DNA from: an uncultured Collinsella sp.
Lineage (GTDB): Bacteria > Actinomycetota > Coriobacteriia > Coriobacteriales > Coriobacteriaceae
NCBI GenBank assembly: GCA_959599615.1
Contig: CAUGKA010000002.1
Span: forward strand, 1-31,014
Reading direction: 5' to 3'
Length of the DNA stretch: 31,014 nt
The translations under genes were made by a program, and so were the position numbers. How positions within the stretch are numbered: the stretch's first letter is position 1; every line of letters starts with the position of its first letter. Of this stretch, positions 1 to 7,285 are shown piece after piece. Under the pieces are notes generated by a model that searched no databases, was not told the DNA's origin, and was given only the letters and a program-made list of their open reading frames with translations.

Positions 1-73
1 CCGCAGGAAGCTTGGATACGCCTAGGCGCGGTCCAAGAAATCGTCCGCACCCCCACGGGCGGTCAGTCAGGAA

Positions 74-102
74 CTATTTCACCGCAACTGCTGTTTGACC
101 CC
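74..102 (+). repeat. copy A of a palindrome-derived intergenic repeat
   Basis: The 29 bases match 1587-1615 closely: both begin CTATTTCAC, share GCAACTGCT and TTTG, and end in a C-rich run. The second copy is the right arm of a long palindrome, so this one is probably the right arm of a similar palindrome whose left arm lies outside the window. The two copies are in the same orientation and enclose the permease gene. Positions 1-73 show no recognisable gene end; several frames are open, but nothing in them is identifiable. Confidence 0.6.
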
Positions 103-149
103 GGGGGATGCAGGATTGCGGGTCAAAATGCTACCTGTGTCATATGCCC

Positions 150-155
150 TATAAT
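150..155 (+). promoter_or_regulatory. candidate -10 box for the permease gene
   Basis: A perfect TATAAT lies 51 bases before the chosen start codon. No good -35 hexamer sits 16-18 bases upstream (the 17-base spacing gives AATGCT), so the promoter call rests on the -10 alone. The predicted transcript would start near 162 with a leader of about 45 bases. Confidence 0.4.
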
Positions 156-206
156 GTCCGACCGTTGAGCGGCATGGGGCCGCTGCTTAGGGTATGGGAG
201 GCGCAA

Positions 207-1520
207 ATGGCAGAGTCGGCAGCAGGGGATGCCCTGTTCGAGCGTACGGGAAAAGTTTCGTTTGTGCAGGTATTACCCCATGCGCTGCAGCATGTGCTGG
301 CGGCATTCGCGGGTATCGTCACGCCCGCCATCATTATCGCGTCGGTCTGTGGCTTTACCCCTCAAGAGGAAGCCGCTGTCATCCAGGCGTCGCTCGTCCT
401 CTCGGCGCTCGACATTTTTCTTCAACAGTTCCCCATAAAAGGTGTCGTCGGTTCGGGCCTGCCCATCGTGATGGGCGCGAGCTTCACCTTCGTGCCGGCG
501 CTCAAGGCGGTCGGTCTTGAGCTCGGCTTTGAGGCCGTGCTGGGCGCCCAGGTAATCGGCGGCGCACTCGTCGTGCTCTTCGGCCTACTGTTCAGGCGCG
601 TGAGCTTTCTGTTCCCGGCCCCGGTGCTTGGCACCGTCATCTTTGTCATTGGCCTGTCGTTATGCCCAGTGGCAGTTGCCTCCATGGCGGGCGGGGAGGG
701 CGCTGCCGATTTTGGCAGTGTCACCAACTGGGCCGTCGCGCTCGTGACGTTTGTCGTCACCTTTATGGTCGGTAACTACGGCAAGGGCGCGCTTAGGCTG
801 GGCAGCATCCTGGCCGGTATCTGCGCGGGCTTTGTTTTGGCGACGGTGCTGGGCATGGTCGATTTCTCGGCTATCGCGACCGCCAGCTGGTTTGCTCCGC
901 CGACCCTGGGTGCCCATCGTCTGGTGTTCGACCCTGCCGCGTGCGCCGTTGTGGGCGTTGTCGCCATTGTCAACGCCGTGCAGGTTATGGGCGAGTTTGC
1001 CGCCGTGTCGTCCGCCGCGCTCGATACCCCTGCGACCGATAGCCAGATCTCGGGCGGTCTGATCGCCAACGGCCTGGTCGGTATGCTGTCGGGCTTTTTG
1101 GGCGGCGTCCCCACGGCAACCTTTGGCCAGAATGTGGGCATTATCGCCGAGAACAAGGTCGTCAACCGCATGGTCTTTACGCTTGCCGCCGCCATCTTGC
1201 TCATCGCGGGCCTGCTGCCCAAGTGCGCGGCAGTGCTCACGTCCATTCCGCAGCCGGTAATCGGCGGCGCCACGATCGGCGTGTTCGCGACCATCGGCAT
1301 GAACGGTGTGGTCATGTTTGCCCGCCACGGCCTGCCTCAGCGCGATACCACGCTCATGGGTCTCTCCATCGCCTTTGGCACGGGCATTGAGCGCACGGCC
1401 GGCGCGCTTGCCGGCGCTGGATTCCCCGCCTGGGTCGGCACCGTCTTTGGCGGATCCTCCATTGCCGTCGCTGCGCTCGTTGCTGTGATCCTCAACCTGG
1501 TCCTCCCGCGCCAAAAATAA
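207..1520 (+). CDS. NCS2 family uracil/xanthine-type permease
   Basis: A polytopic inner-membrane nucleobase permease of the NCS2 (NAT) family, expected to import uracil, xanthine or a related base by ion symport. The 437-residue product is almost entirely hydrophobic segments, about the family length. The NAT signature region reads FGQNVGIIAENK, matching the Q-N-x-G core but with N-K where many members have T-G or T-R. That makes the substrate uncertain, with xanthine or urate types as likely as uracil. The start at 207 was chosen because GGGAG sits six bases upstream. An in-frame ATG at 108 would add a 33-residue Cys-containing leader and lie upstream of the TATAAT, so it is unlikely. The gene is single, flanked by copies of a palindromic repeat, and sits in front of the ribosomal cluster. 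Confidence 0.9.
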   Translation: MAESAAGDALFERTGKVSFVQVLPHALQHVLAAFAGIVTPAIIIASVCGFTPQEEAAVIQASLVLSALDIFLQQFPIKGVVGSGLPIVMGASFTFVPALKAVGLELGFEAVLGAQVIGGALVVLFGLLFRRVSFLFPAPVLGTVIFVIGLSLCPVAVASMAGGEGAADFGSVTNWAVALVTFVVTFMVGNYGKGALRLGSILAGICAGFVLATVLGMVDFSAIATASWFAPPTLGAHRLVFDPAACAVVGVVAIVNAVQVMGEFAAVSSAALDTPATDSQISGGLIANGLVGMLSGFLGGVPTATFGQNVGIIAENKVVNRMVFTLAAAILLIAGLLPKCAAVLTSIPQPVIGGATIGVFATIGMNGVVMFARHGLPQRDTTLMGLSIAFGTGIERTAGALAGAGFPAWVGTVFGGSSIAVAALVAVILNLVLPRQK

Positions 1521-1533
1521 CGCCCCATATATG

Positions 1534-1600
1534 AGTTGCGGTGGAATAGGGACTGTTTAAGCCTGTTAAGCCGCCAAACAGTCCCTATTTCACTGCAACT
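1534..1600. repeat. long palindrome, 25-bp arms, behind the permease gene
   Basis: The arms at 1534-1558 and 1576-1600 are complementary over 25 positions; the only two deviations are G-U pairs in plus-strand RNA. The loop is the 17 bases 1559-1575. It begins 13 bases after the permease stop codon and may act as its transcription end, but no clean T-run follows directly (a CTTTTT lies at 1602-1607). The right arm plus following bases recurs at 74-102, which makes it a dispersed element rather than a simple terminator. Confidence 0.75.
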
Positions 1601-1661
1601 GCTTTTTGGGACCCATTTGTGCGGGGGAGTTGTGGAGTTGTGCAGGCAGACGAGGTTTTTC

Positions 1662-1690
1662 TGGAAATATGCACCCAATGCGCGTATAGT
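1662..1690 (+). promoter_or_regulatory. candidate promoter of the rplE-led ribosomal operon
   Basis: TGGAAA (1662-1667) and TATAGT (1685-1690) are separated by 17 bases; the hexamers match the consensus at 4 and 5 of 6 positions. Transcription would start near 1697, leaving a 5' leader of about 130 bases that could carry autogenous control, as S8 is known to exert on the spc operon in E. coli. The role is inferred from position. Confidence 0.45.
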
Positions 1691-1827
1691 ACCGATTGTT
1701 TTGTCGGCTCCTGCTGTGTCGAGTCCAAACCGCGAAATGCCATGAGCGGCGCGGATGCAGCCAGGAGGCACGAGGACAACCCATCGTGGCCACGCCCCGT
1801 GCTTAAAACCCCAAGAAGGAGTGAACA

Positions 1828-2385
1828 ATGGCAGAAGAGAAGTATGTGCCGCGTCTGAAGACCAAGTACAACAACGAGGTCAAGCAGCAGCTTCAGGACA
1901 AGTTCCAGTACGAGAACGTCATGATGATCCCCAAGTTTGAGAAGATCGTCGTGAACATGGGTGTCGGCGAGGCCGCTACCGATTCCAAGGCCATCGACGG
2001 TGCCGTGCGCGACCTGCGCGCCATCACCGGCCAGCAGCCGATGATCACCCGTGCCCGCAAGTCCATCGCTACCTTCCGCCTGCGCGCTGGTATGCCGATC
2101 GGCTGCAAGGTTACCCTGCGTGGCGACCGTATGTGGGAGTTCTTCGATCGTCTGACCTCCGTCGCGATCCCCCGTATCCGCGACTTCCGCGGCATCTCCG
2201 CCAAGAGCTTCGACGGCCGTGGTAACTTCTCCATGGGCGTCACCGAGCAGCTCATCTTCCCCGAGATTGACTTCGACTCCGTCGATCACCAGCGTGGTAT
2301 GGACATCACTTTCGTGACCACCGCCAACACCGATGAGGAGGCCAAGGCCCTTCTGGACGCCTTCGGTTTCCCGTTCAAGAAATAG
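1828..2385 (+). CDS. rplE: 50S ribosomal protein L5
   Basis: L5 binds 5S rRNA and forms part of the central protuberance of the large subunit. The 185-residue product has the usual family length and sequence, including the MIPKFEKIVVNMGVGEA start of the core domain and the conserved TRARKSIATFRLR stretch near residues 72-84. AAGGAG precedes the ATG by seven bases. Unusually for a bacterial spc cluster, L14 and L24 genes are not directly upstream. A candidate promoter at 1662-1690 suggests that this is the first gene of the operon here. Confidence 0.98.
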   Translation: MAEEKYVPRLKTKYNNEVKQQLQDKFQYENVMMIPKFEKIVVNMGVGEAATDSKAIDGAVRDLRAITGQQPMITRARKSIATFRLRAGMPIGCKVTLRGDRMWEFFDRLTSVAIPRIRDFRGISAKSFDGRGNFSMGVTEQLIFPEIDFDSVDHQRGMDITFVTTANTDEEAKALLDAFGFPFKK

Positions 2386-2400
2386 GTTCACCTGCCCTAT

Positions 2401-2430
2401 AAGCGCCGTTCCAACAAGGGGGCGGCGCTT
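2401..2430 (+). other. intergenic hairpin between rplE and rpsN
   Basis: A perfect 8-bp stem (2401-2408 with 2423-2430) encloses a 14-base loop. No T-run follows, so it is more likely an mRNA stability or processing element than a terminator. The rpsN Shine-Dalgarno lies free downstream. Confidence 0.5.
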
Positions 2431-2465
2431 GGGGGCGAACAATACTCTATGTGAGGAGGATATAA

Positions 2466-2651
2466 GTGGCTAAGACATCGATGATCGTCAAGTGCAATCG
2501 CAAGCAGAAGTTCTCTACTCGTGAGTACACGCGCTGCCAGCGCTGCGGCCGTCCGCACTCTGTGTACCGCAAGTTCGGCCTGTGCCGTGTCTGCTTCCGC
2601 GAGCTTGCACTCAAGGGCGAGCTTCCCGGCGTTAAGAAGGCCAGCTGGTAA
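2466..2651 (+). CDS. rpsN: 30S ribosomal protein S14, zinc-binding type Z
   Basis: S14 sits in the head of the small subunit and is needed for its assembly. This is the short 61-residue zinc-ribbon form (also called rpsZ), with the four ligand cysteines at C24, C27, C40 and C43. It starts with GTG, preceded by GAGGAGG at good spacing. It lies between rplE and rpsH, as in other Gram-positive spc operons. There is no sign of the longer zinc-free paralogue used under zinc starvation in this window. Confidence 0.97.
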   Translation: MAKTSMIVKCNRKQKFSTREYTRCQRCGRPHSVYRKFGLCRVCFRELALKGELPGVKKASW

Positions 2652-2706
2652 GTCACTACCAGCGTTTCAAGCATCAGTTTGGAACAGGGAAAACGCGCTA
2701 GTTAGG

Positions 2707-2729
2707 CTTTGCCGTTAAGGGCGGCGAAG
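2707..2729 (+). other. intergenic hairpin upstream of rpsH
   Basis: Bases 2707-2714 pair with 2722-2729 (8 bp, one G-U) around a 7-base loop, in the 119-base gap between rpsN and rpsH. No T-run follows. It may modulate translation or mRNA stability. Confidence 0.4.
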
Positions 2730-2770
2730 AACCAAGAGCACGTGTTCATCAAGAACGAAGGAGAATCTGT

Positions 2771-3169
2771 ATGAACCTTACAGACCCGATCGCAGATATG
2801 CTTACGCGCATCCGTAACGCTAACTCTGTGAACAAGGCCACGGTCTCCATGCCGAGCAGCAAGAAGCTCGTCGAGATCGCTCGTGTTCTGCACGAGGAGG
2901 GCTACATCGAGGGCTACGATGTCGAGGACACCGTTCCCCAGAAGACTCTGCATATCACGCTTAAGTATGGTCCCAAGAAGGCTAAGGTCATCAACGGCAT
3001 CCGCCGCATTTCCAAGCCGGGCCTGCGTAAGTACACCGGCGTTGCCGACATGCCCCGCGTCCGCGGTGGCCTTGGTACCGCCATTATTTCCACCAGCCAT
3101 GGCGTCATGACCGACCGCGATGCTCGCAAGCACAACGTCGGCGGCGAGATCATCGCTTACGTCTGGTAA
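2771..3169 (+). CDS. rpsH: 30S ribosomal protein S8
   Basis: S8 binds the central domain of 16S rRNA and, in E. coli, is the translational repressor of the spc operon. The product has 132 residues, the usual length, starting MNLTDPIADMLTRIRNA, with the conserved C-terminal block TSHGVMTDRDARKHNVGGE. GAAGGAG precedes the ATG. Whether it represses this operon is unknown; the long leader before rplE and the structured gaps on either side of rpsN are candidate targets. Confidence 0.98.
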   Translation: MNLTDPIADMLTRIRNANSVNKATVSMPSSKKLVEIARVLHEEGYIEGYDVEDTVPQKTLHITLKYGPKKAKVINGIRRISKPGLRKYTGVADMPRVRGGLGTAIISTSHGVMTDRDARKHNVGGEIIAYVW

Positions 3170-3202
3170 TTCGCTCGGTAGGTAGAAGGAAAGGAGATCA
3201 CC

Positions 3203-3739
3203 GTGTCTCGTATCGGTAATAAGCCTGTCCAGATTCCCGCCGGAGTCGAAGTGGCAGTCAACGGCAACAACGTTGTCGTCAAGGGCCCCAAGGGCCAGCT
3301 CGAGCTCGATGTCTTTGAGAAGCTCGCTATCAACGTCGAGGACAACGTCCTCACCGTTTCCCGTCCCGACGACGAGCGTGAGACCCGTGCCCGCCACGGC
3401 CTCACCCGCGCCCTCATCCACAACATGGTTGTTGGCGTTTCCGAGGGCTTCGAGAAGAAGCTCGAGCTCGCCGGCGTCGGTTACCGCGTGCAGCAGAAGG
3501 GCAAGAACCTCGAGTTCTCCCTGGGCTTCTCGCACCCCGTGATCGTCGAGGCTCCCGAGGGCATCACCTTCGAGGTTCCCGACAACACCCACGTGAACGT
3601 CAAGGGTATCAACAAGCAGCAGGTCGGTCAGATCGCCGCTGAGATCCGCGGCCATCGTCCTCCCGAGCCTTACAAGGGCAAGGGTATCCACTACGTTGGC
3701 GAGCACATCCGCCGCAAGCTGGGTAAGGCCGCCAAGTAG
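3203..3739 (+). CDS. rplF: 50S ribosomal protein L6
   Basis: L6 binds 23S rRNA near the sarcin-ricin loop and the factor-binding site. The product has 178 residues with the two-fold repeated L6 domain. It begins MSRIGNKPVQIPAGVEV and contains the C-terminal signature RPPEPYKGKGIHYVGE. The start codon is GTG, with AAAGGAG upstream at good spacing. It follows rpsH by 33 bases. Confidence 0.98.
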   Translation: MSRIGNKPVQIPAGVEVAVNGNNVVVKGPKGQLELDVFEKLAINVEDNVLTVSRPDDERETRARHGLTRALIHNMVVGVSEGFEKKLELAGVGYRVQQKGKNLEFSLGFSHPVIVEAPEGITFEVPDNTHVNVKGINKQQVGQIAAEIRGHRPPEPYKGKGIHYVGEHIRRKLGKAAK

Positions 3740-3764
3740 TCGTAACCGACTCACTCGCATAAGA

Positions 3765-3801
3765 CCAGCACCCCGTCAGGTGCTGGCAAGATCAACCTTT
3801 T
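3765..3801 (+). other. hairpin and distant T-run before rplR
   Basis: A perfect 8-bp stem (3765-3772 with 3779-3786) has a 6-base loop; five T's occur at 3797-3801, ten bases after the stem. That gap is too long for an efficient intrinsic terminator, so this may be a weak attenuator or RNA-processing site within the operon. Confidence 0.35.
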
Positions 3802-3814
3802 TAGGAGTTTACGT

Positions 3815-4183
3815 ATGAACAAGCATAAGGCGAAGCTGGAAGGCCTCAAGCGTCGTCAGCGTCGTGTTCGCGGCAAGGTCTCGGGTACCTCCGAGCGTCC
3901 GCGTCTTCGCGTGACCCGTACTAACGCCAACATCTATGCCCAGATCATCGACGACAGCAAGGGCTCCAGCCTGACGCTCGTCTCTGCCTCGACCCTCGAG
4001 GCCGAGTTCAAGGGCACCCACACCTCGAACAAGGAGGCTGCGGAGAAGGTCGGTCAGCTCGTTGGCAAGCGCGCCATCGAGGCCGGCATCACCAAGGTCG
4101 CCTTCGATCGTGGTGGCCGTATCTACCATGGCCGCGTCAAGGCCCTCGCCGACGGTGCTCGTGCCGCCGGTCTCGAGTTCTAG
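3815..4183 (+). CDS. rplR: 50S ribosomal protein L18
   Basis: L18 binds 5S rRNA together with L5 and links it to 23S rRNA. The 122-residue product has a basic N-terminal arm (MNKHKAKLEGLKRRQRRVRGK) and the core motif RPRLRVTRTNANIYAQIIDD, ending in GRVKALADGARAAGLEF as is typical of the family. TAGGAG precedes the ATG. It lies between rplF and rpsE in canonical order. Confidence 0.98.
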   Translation: MNKHKAKLEGLKRRQRRVRGKVSGTSERPRLRVTRTNANIYAQIIDDSKGSSLTLVSASTLEAEFKGTHTSNKEAAEKVGQLVGKRAIEAGITKVAFDRGGRIYHGRVKALADGARAAGLEF

Positions 4184-4197
4184 GAGGTATGTAGCAC

Positions 4198-4722
4198 ATG
4201 GCTCGTAATCAGAAGCAGCAGCGCGAGGCCTCCGAGTTCGAGGAGCGCGTCGTTTACATCAACCGCGTGTCGAAGACCGTCAAGGGTGGTCGTCGCATGA
4301 GCCTCGTCGCTCTCGTCGTCGTTGGCGACGGCAAGGGCAACGTCGGCGTTGGCATGGGCAAGTCCGCTGAGGTGCCCCTGGCCATCTCCAAGGCGTCTCT
4401 CGATGCCAAGAAGAATATGTTCCACGTGCCGGTGACCGAGCAGGGCACCATCCCGCACGAGGTTCTCGGCCACTTTGGTGCCGGCCGCATTATCATCAAG
4501 CCCGCTGTCGAGGGTACCGGCGTTATCGCCGGCGGCGCTGTGCGTCCTCTCTTTGAGCTTGCTGGCATCAAGAACGTCCTGTCCAAGTCCCTCGGTACCG
4601 ACAACGGCCTCAACATCATCAAGGCTGCCGTCGAGGGCCTCAAGGAGCTCTCCAGCCCTGAGGACGTCGCGGCTCGCCGTGGCCTGACGGTCTCCGAGAT
4701 GTTCGTCGGTAAGGAGAACTAA
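4198..4722 (+). CDS. rpsE: 30S ribosomal protein S5
   Basis: S5 helps maintain translational accuracy and lines the mRNA entry channel. The 174-residue product carries the N-terminal double-stranded RNA-binding domain (FEERVVYINRVSKTVKGGRR near residue 15) and the C-terminal S5 fold (GGAVRPLFELAGIKNVLSKS). The gap to rplR is 14 bases and contains the AGGAGG used here. rpmD begins two bases after the stop, so the two are likely translationally coupled. Confidence 0.98.
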   Translation: MARNQKQQREASEFEERVVYINRVSKTVKGGRRMSLVALVVVGDGKGNVGVGMGKSAEVPLAISKASLDAKKNMFHVPVTEQGTIPHEVLGHFGAGRIIIKPAVEGTGVIAGGAVRPLFELAGIKNVLSKSLGTDNGLNIIKAAVEGLKELSSPEDVAARRGLTVSEMFVGKEN

Positions 4723-4724
4723 GC

Positions 4725-4907
4725 ATGGCTGACACCATCAAGATCAAGCAGGTCCGCAGCACCAACGGTTGCAAGCAGGACCAGGTCCGTACTGTCCGTG
4801 CCCTCGGTCTCCACAGGATCCGCGAGGTTCGCGAGATTGCTGACAACGAGTCCGTCCGCGGCATGATCTTCAAGGTCAAGCACCTTGTCGAGATTGTAGA
4901 GGAGTAG
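4725..4907 (+). CDS. rpmD: 50S ribosomal protein L30
   Basis: A small 60-residue large-subunit protein with the conserved L30 motif, here DQVRTVRALGLHRIREVREI, and the terminal segment MIFKVKHLVEIVEE. Its start lies two bases after the rpsE stop, and its Shine-Dalgarno (AAGGAGA) lies inside the end of rpsE. rplO follows after three bases. Confidence 0.97.
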   Translation: MADTIKIKQVRSTNGCKQDQVRTVRALGLHRIREVREIADNESVRGMIFKVKHLVEIVEE

Positions 4908-4910
4908 CAA

Positions 4911-5360
4911 ATGCAGCTTCACGATCTTACTCCCGCGCCCGGTTCCACCAAGAACCGCAAGCGCGTCGGCCGTGGCAATTCTTCGGGTCACGGCACCACT
5001 TCTGGCCGCGGTCAGAAGGGCCAGGGTTCCCGCTCTGGTGGCACCAAGGGTGCCGGCTTCGAGGGTGGCCAGACTCCGCTGGCTATGCGCCTGCCCAAGC
5101 TTCCGGGTTTCCGCAACCCCCGTCGTATCGAGTACACCGCTGTTAACGTTGAGCGTCTCGAGCGTAAGTTCGAGGATGGCGCTGTGATCGACGGTGCCGC
5201 TCTTAAGGCCGCTCGCATCACCAAGAGCGAGTTCGAGCCCGTCAAGGTGCTCGGCAATGGTGAGCTCACCAAGAAGTTCACGGTCAAGGTCGACAAGGTC
5301 AGCGCTTCTGCGCAGGCCAAGATCGAGGCCGCCGGCGGAAAGGTCGAGCTGCCGTGCTAA
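4911..5360 (+). CDS. rplO: 50S ribosomal protein L15
   Basis: L15 is a late-assembling protein that contacts many 23S rRNA helices. The 149-residue product begins MQLHDLTPAPGSTKNRKRVGRG, followed by the Gly/Arg-rich extension GHGTTSGRGQKGQGSRSGG that threads into rRNA, and ends AAGGKVELPC. Its last seven bases overlap the secY start, which points to coupled translation of L15 and the translocase. Confidence 0.98.
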   Translation: MQLHDLTPAPGSTKNRKRVGRGNSSGHGTTSGRGQKGQGSRSGGTKGAGFEGGQTPLAMRLPKLPGFRNPRRIEYTAVNVERLERKFEDGAVIDGAALKAARITKSEFEPVKVLGNGELTKKFTVKVDKVSASAQAKIEAAGGKVELPC

Positions 5361-6640
5361 ATGGTCTTAAGAATGCTTTCCGCATCAAAGAATTGCGCGA
5401 AAAGATTCTTTTTACCATAGCTATGCTCGTCGTGTACCGCATTGGTGCGCACGTTCCTGTGCCCGGCATTCCCTTCCAGGGGATGCTGGGCCTTTTCTCG
5501 ACCGATAACAATTCGGTCGCCGCAGGTGCTATGGCCCTCCTGAATCTTTTCTCTGGCGGCGCGTTGAGCTATGTGTCGGTGTTTTCGCTGGGCATCATGC
5601 CTTACATCACCAGCTCGATCATCCTCCAGATGCTCCAGGCCGTTGTGCCTTCCCTGCATGAGCTTGCCCGCGAGGGCGAGGTCGGTCAGACCAAGATTAC
5701 GCAGTATTCGCGTTACCTCACCTTGGCTCTGGCAATCCTCAACTCCGTGGGTTACCTCTTCCTCTTTAAGAGCTTCGGCATCAGCTTCAATGGCGCCGGC
5801 GCTCCCGAGATCATCTTCGACCTCATGATCGTCGGCACGCTCACCGCGGGTGCCATGCTGATCATGTGGATTGGTGAGCTCATCACCCAGCGCGGTATCG
5901 GCAATGGCATGTCGCTGATCATCTTTGCGAACATCATGGCCGGTCTGCCGCAGGCGATCTTCTCCAGCACCGAGGGCAATGCCGGTGGCATCATCACCAT
6001 GGTGATCATCTGCGCCATCATCTTGCTGGTTATCCCGCTGATTGTTTTCCTTGAGCGCGGCCAGCGCCGCATCCCGGTCTCCTACGCTAAGCGCGTCGTG
6101 GGCCGTCGCATGATGGGTGGCCAGACCACCTACCTGCCCATCAAGGTCAACACCGCGGGTGTCGTGCCGATCATCTTCGCTTCGGCGCTGCTGTACTTCC
6201 CGGCTCAGATTGCCGTGTTCTTCCCCGGCATCGGCTGGATTCAGGCAGTTGCCTCCGCGCTTTCGACCGGTTGGCTCAACTGGGTGCTTAACGTTGTCCT
6301 CATCGTGTTCTTCGCGTACTTCTACACCTCCATGGTGTTCAACCCCGATGACACGGCCGACAACCTTAAGAAGCAGGGCGGCTTTATTCCGGGCGTCCGT
6401 CCGGGTAGGGCTACCGCGGCCTACATCAAGAACGCGCTCAACAAGATCACGCTTCCCAGCGCTGTCTTTTTGGCGCTCATCGCCATCGTGCCTTCGATCA
6501 TCTTCTCCTTCACGGGTAACCATCTGATCCAGGCATTTGGCGGCACGTCCATCCTCATCATGGTCGGCGTCGTACTCGACACGGTCGATAAGCTCGAAGG
6601 CCAGATCAAGATGTATGATTACGATGGATTCTTTAAATAG
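5354..6640 (+). CDS. secY: protein translocase subunit SecY
   Basis: SecY is the channel of the SecYEG translocase that exports and inserts proteins at the cytoplasmic membrane. The 428-residue product shows ten hydrophobic segments and family signatures: MLVVYRIGAHVPVPGI near residue 25, IGELITQRGIGNGMSLIIF near 172, and the cytoplasmic loop RRIPVSYAKRVVGRRMMGG near 235. The start is GTG at 5354, inside rplO, with GGAAAGG at 5337-5343 as Shine-Dalgarno; the ATG at 5361 is out of frame. The place in the operon is canonical. Confidence 0.98.
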   Translation: MLNGLKNAFRIKELREKILFTIAMLVVYRIGAHVPVPGIPFQGMLGLFSTDNNSVAAGAMALLNLFSGGALSYVSVFSLGIMPYITSSIILQMLQAVVPSLHELAREGEVGQTKITQYSRYLTLALAILNSVGYLFLFKSFGISFNGAGAPEIIFDLMIVGTLTAGAMLIMWIGELITQRGIGNGMSLIIFANIMAGLPQAIFSSTEGNAGGIITMVIICAIILLVIPLIVFLERGQRRIPVSYAKRVVGRRMMGGQTTYLPIKVNTAGVVPIIFASALLYFPAQIAVFFPGIGWIQAVASALSTGWLNWVLNVVLIVFFAYFYTSMVFNPDDTADNLKKQGGFIPGVRPGRATAAYIKNALNKITLPSAVFLALIAIVPSIIFSFTGNHLIQAFGGTSILIMVGVVLDTVDKLEGQIKMYDYDGFFK

Positions 6641-6658
6641 GCTAGAGGAGGATTGCTC

Positions 6659-7285
6659 ATGAACCTCGTATTGCTCGGAGCTCCGGGTGCCGGTAAGGGC
6701 ACCGTTGCACAGGAGCTCGTCGCCGAGTTTGGCCTCGCTCACATTTCCACGGGCGACCTGCTGCGTGCTGCCGTCAAGGGTGGCACCGAGCTTGGTATTC
6801 AGGCTAAGAAGTACATGGACGCTGGCGAGCTCGTTCCCGACCAGCTCGTGATCGACCTTGTCAAGGAGCGCCTCGCCGCCGATGACGCCCAGCAGGGCTT
6901 CATCCTCGACGGCTTCCCGCGCAACACCGCCCAGGCCGTGACGCTCGATTCCGAGCTCTCCGCCATGGGTCGCGAGATCGACTGCGCCCTTCTGGTCGAC
7001 GTGGCCCCCGAGGTCATCATCGATCGTCTGTCTTCGCGTCGCACCTGCCGCGCCTGCGGTTACACCGGCACCGCTGCCGATGCTACCTGCCCCAAGTGCG
7101 CCGGCGAGATGTATCAGCGCGACGACGACAAGCCCGAGACCATCAAGAACCGTCTCGACGTCTACGAGAAGTCCACGAGCCCGCTCGTCGACTACTATCG
7201 TGGCCAGGGTCTGCTCAAGTCGGTCAACGGTGACCAGGCTCGCGAGACCGTGTACGGGGATGTCAAAGAGGCTCTCGGTCTATGA
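6659..7285 (+). CDS. adk: adenylate kinase, zinc-binding lid type
   Basis: Catalyses ATP + AMP to 2 ADP in the cytoplasm. The 208-residue protein has the P-loop GAPGAGKGT at residues 7-15, the AMP-binding ISTGDLLR near 29, and the FILDGFPR block near 81. The lid carries four cysteines, C130, C133, C144 and C147, the zinc ribbon common in Gram-positive enzymes. The ATG at 6659 was chosen because GAGGAGG at 6645-6651 is seven bases away; an in-frame TTG at 6653 is too close. It follows secY and overlaps map by four bases (ATGA). Confidence 0.97.
   Translation: MNLVLLGAPGAGKGTVAQELVAEFGLAHISTGDLLRAAVKGGTELGIQAKKYMDAGELVPDQLVIDLVKERLAADDAQQGFILDGFPRNTAQAVTLDSELSAMGREIDCALLVDVAPEVIIDRLSSRRTCRACGYTGTAADATCPKCAGEMYQRDDDKPETIKNRLDVYEKSTSPLVDYYRGQGLLKSVNGDQARETVYGDVKEALGL

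Larger units (their letters stand above)
1521..1827 (+). other. 307-base intergenic region between permease and rplE
   Basis: It holds a long palindrome (1534-1600), a candidate promoter (1662-1690) and a leader of about 130 bases before rplE. No remnant of rplN or rplX, the usual genes upstream of rplE, is recognisable. Small open frames such as the one starting at 1742 run into rplE out of frame and have no clear ribosome binding site. Confidence 0.6.

Noticed and set aside
108..206. N-terminal extension of the permease from ATG 108
   Set aside because: Lies before the TATAAT at 150-155, lacks a ribosome binding site, and is not conserved-looking; ATG 207 has GGGAG at proper distance.
1742..1858. 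short open frame before rplE as an rplX remnant
   Set aside because: The translated frames show no L24 motif; the frame runs into rplE out of register.
5357..6742. 461-codon minus-strand frame across secY and adk
   Set aside because: Antisense shadow; hydrophilic His/Asp/Glu-rich product typical of the reverse complement of a membrane protein gene.
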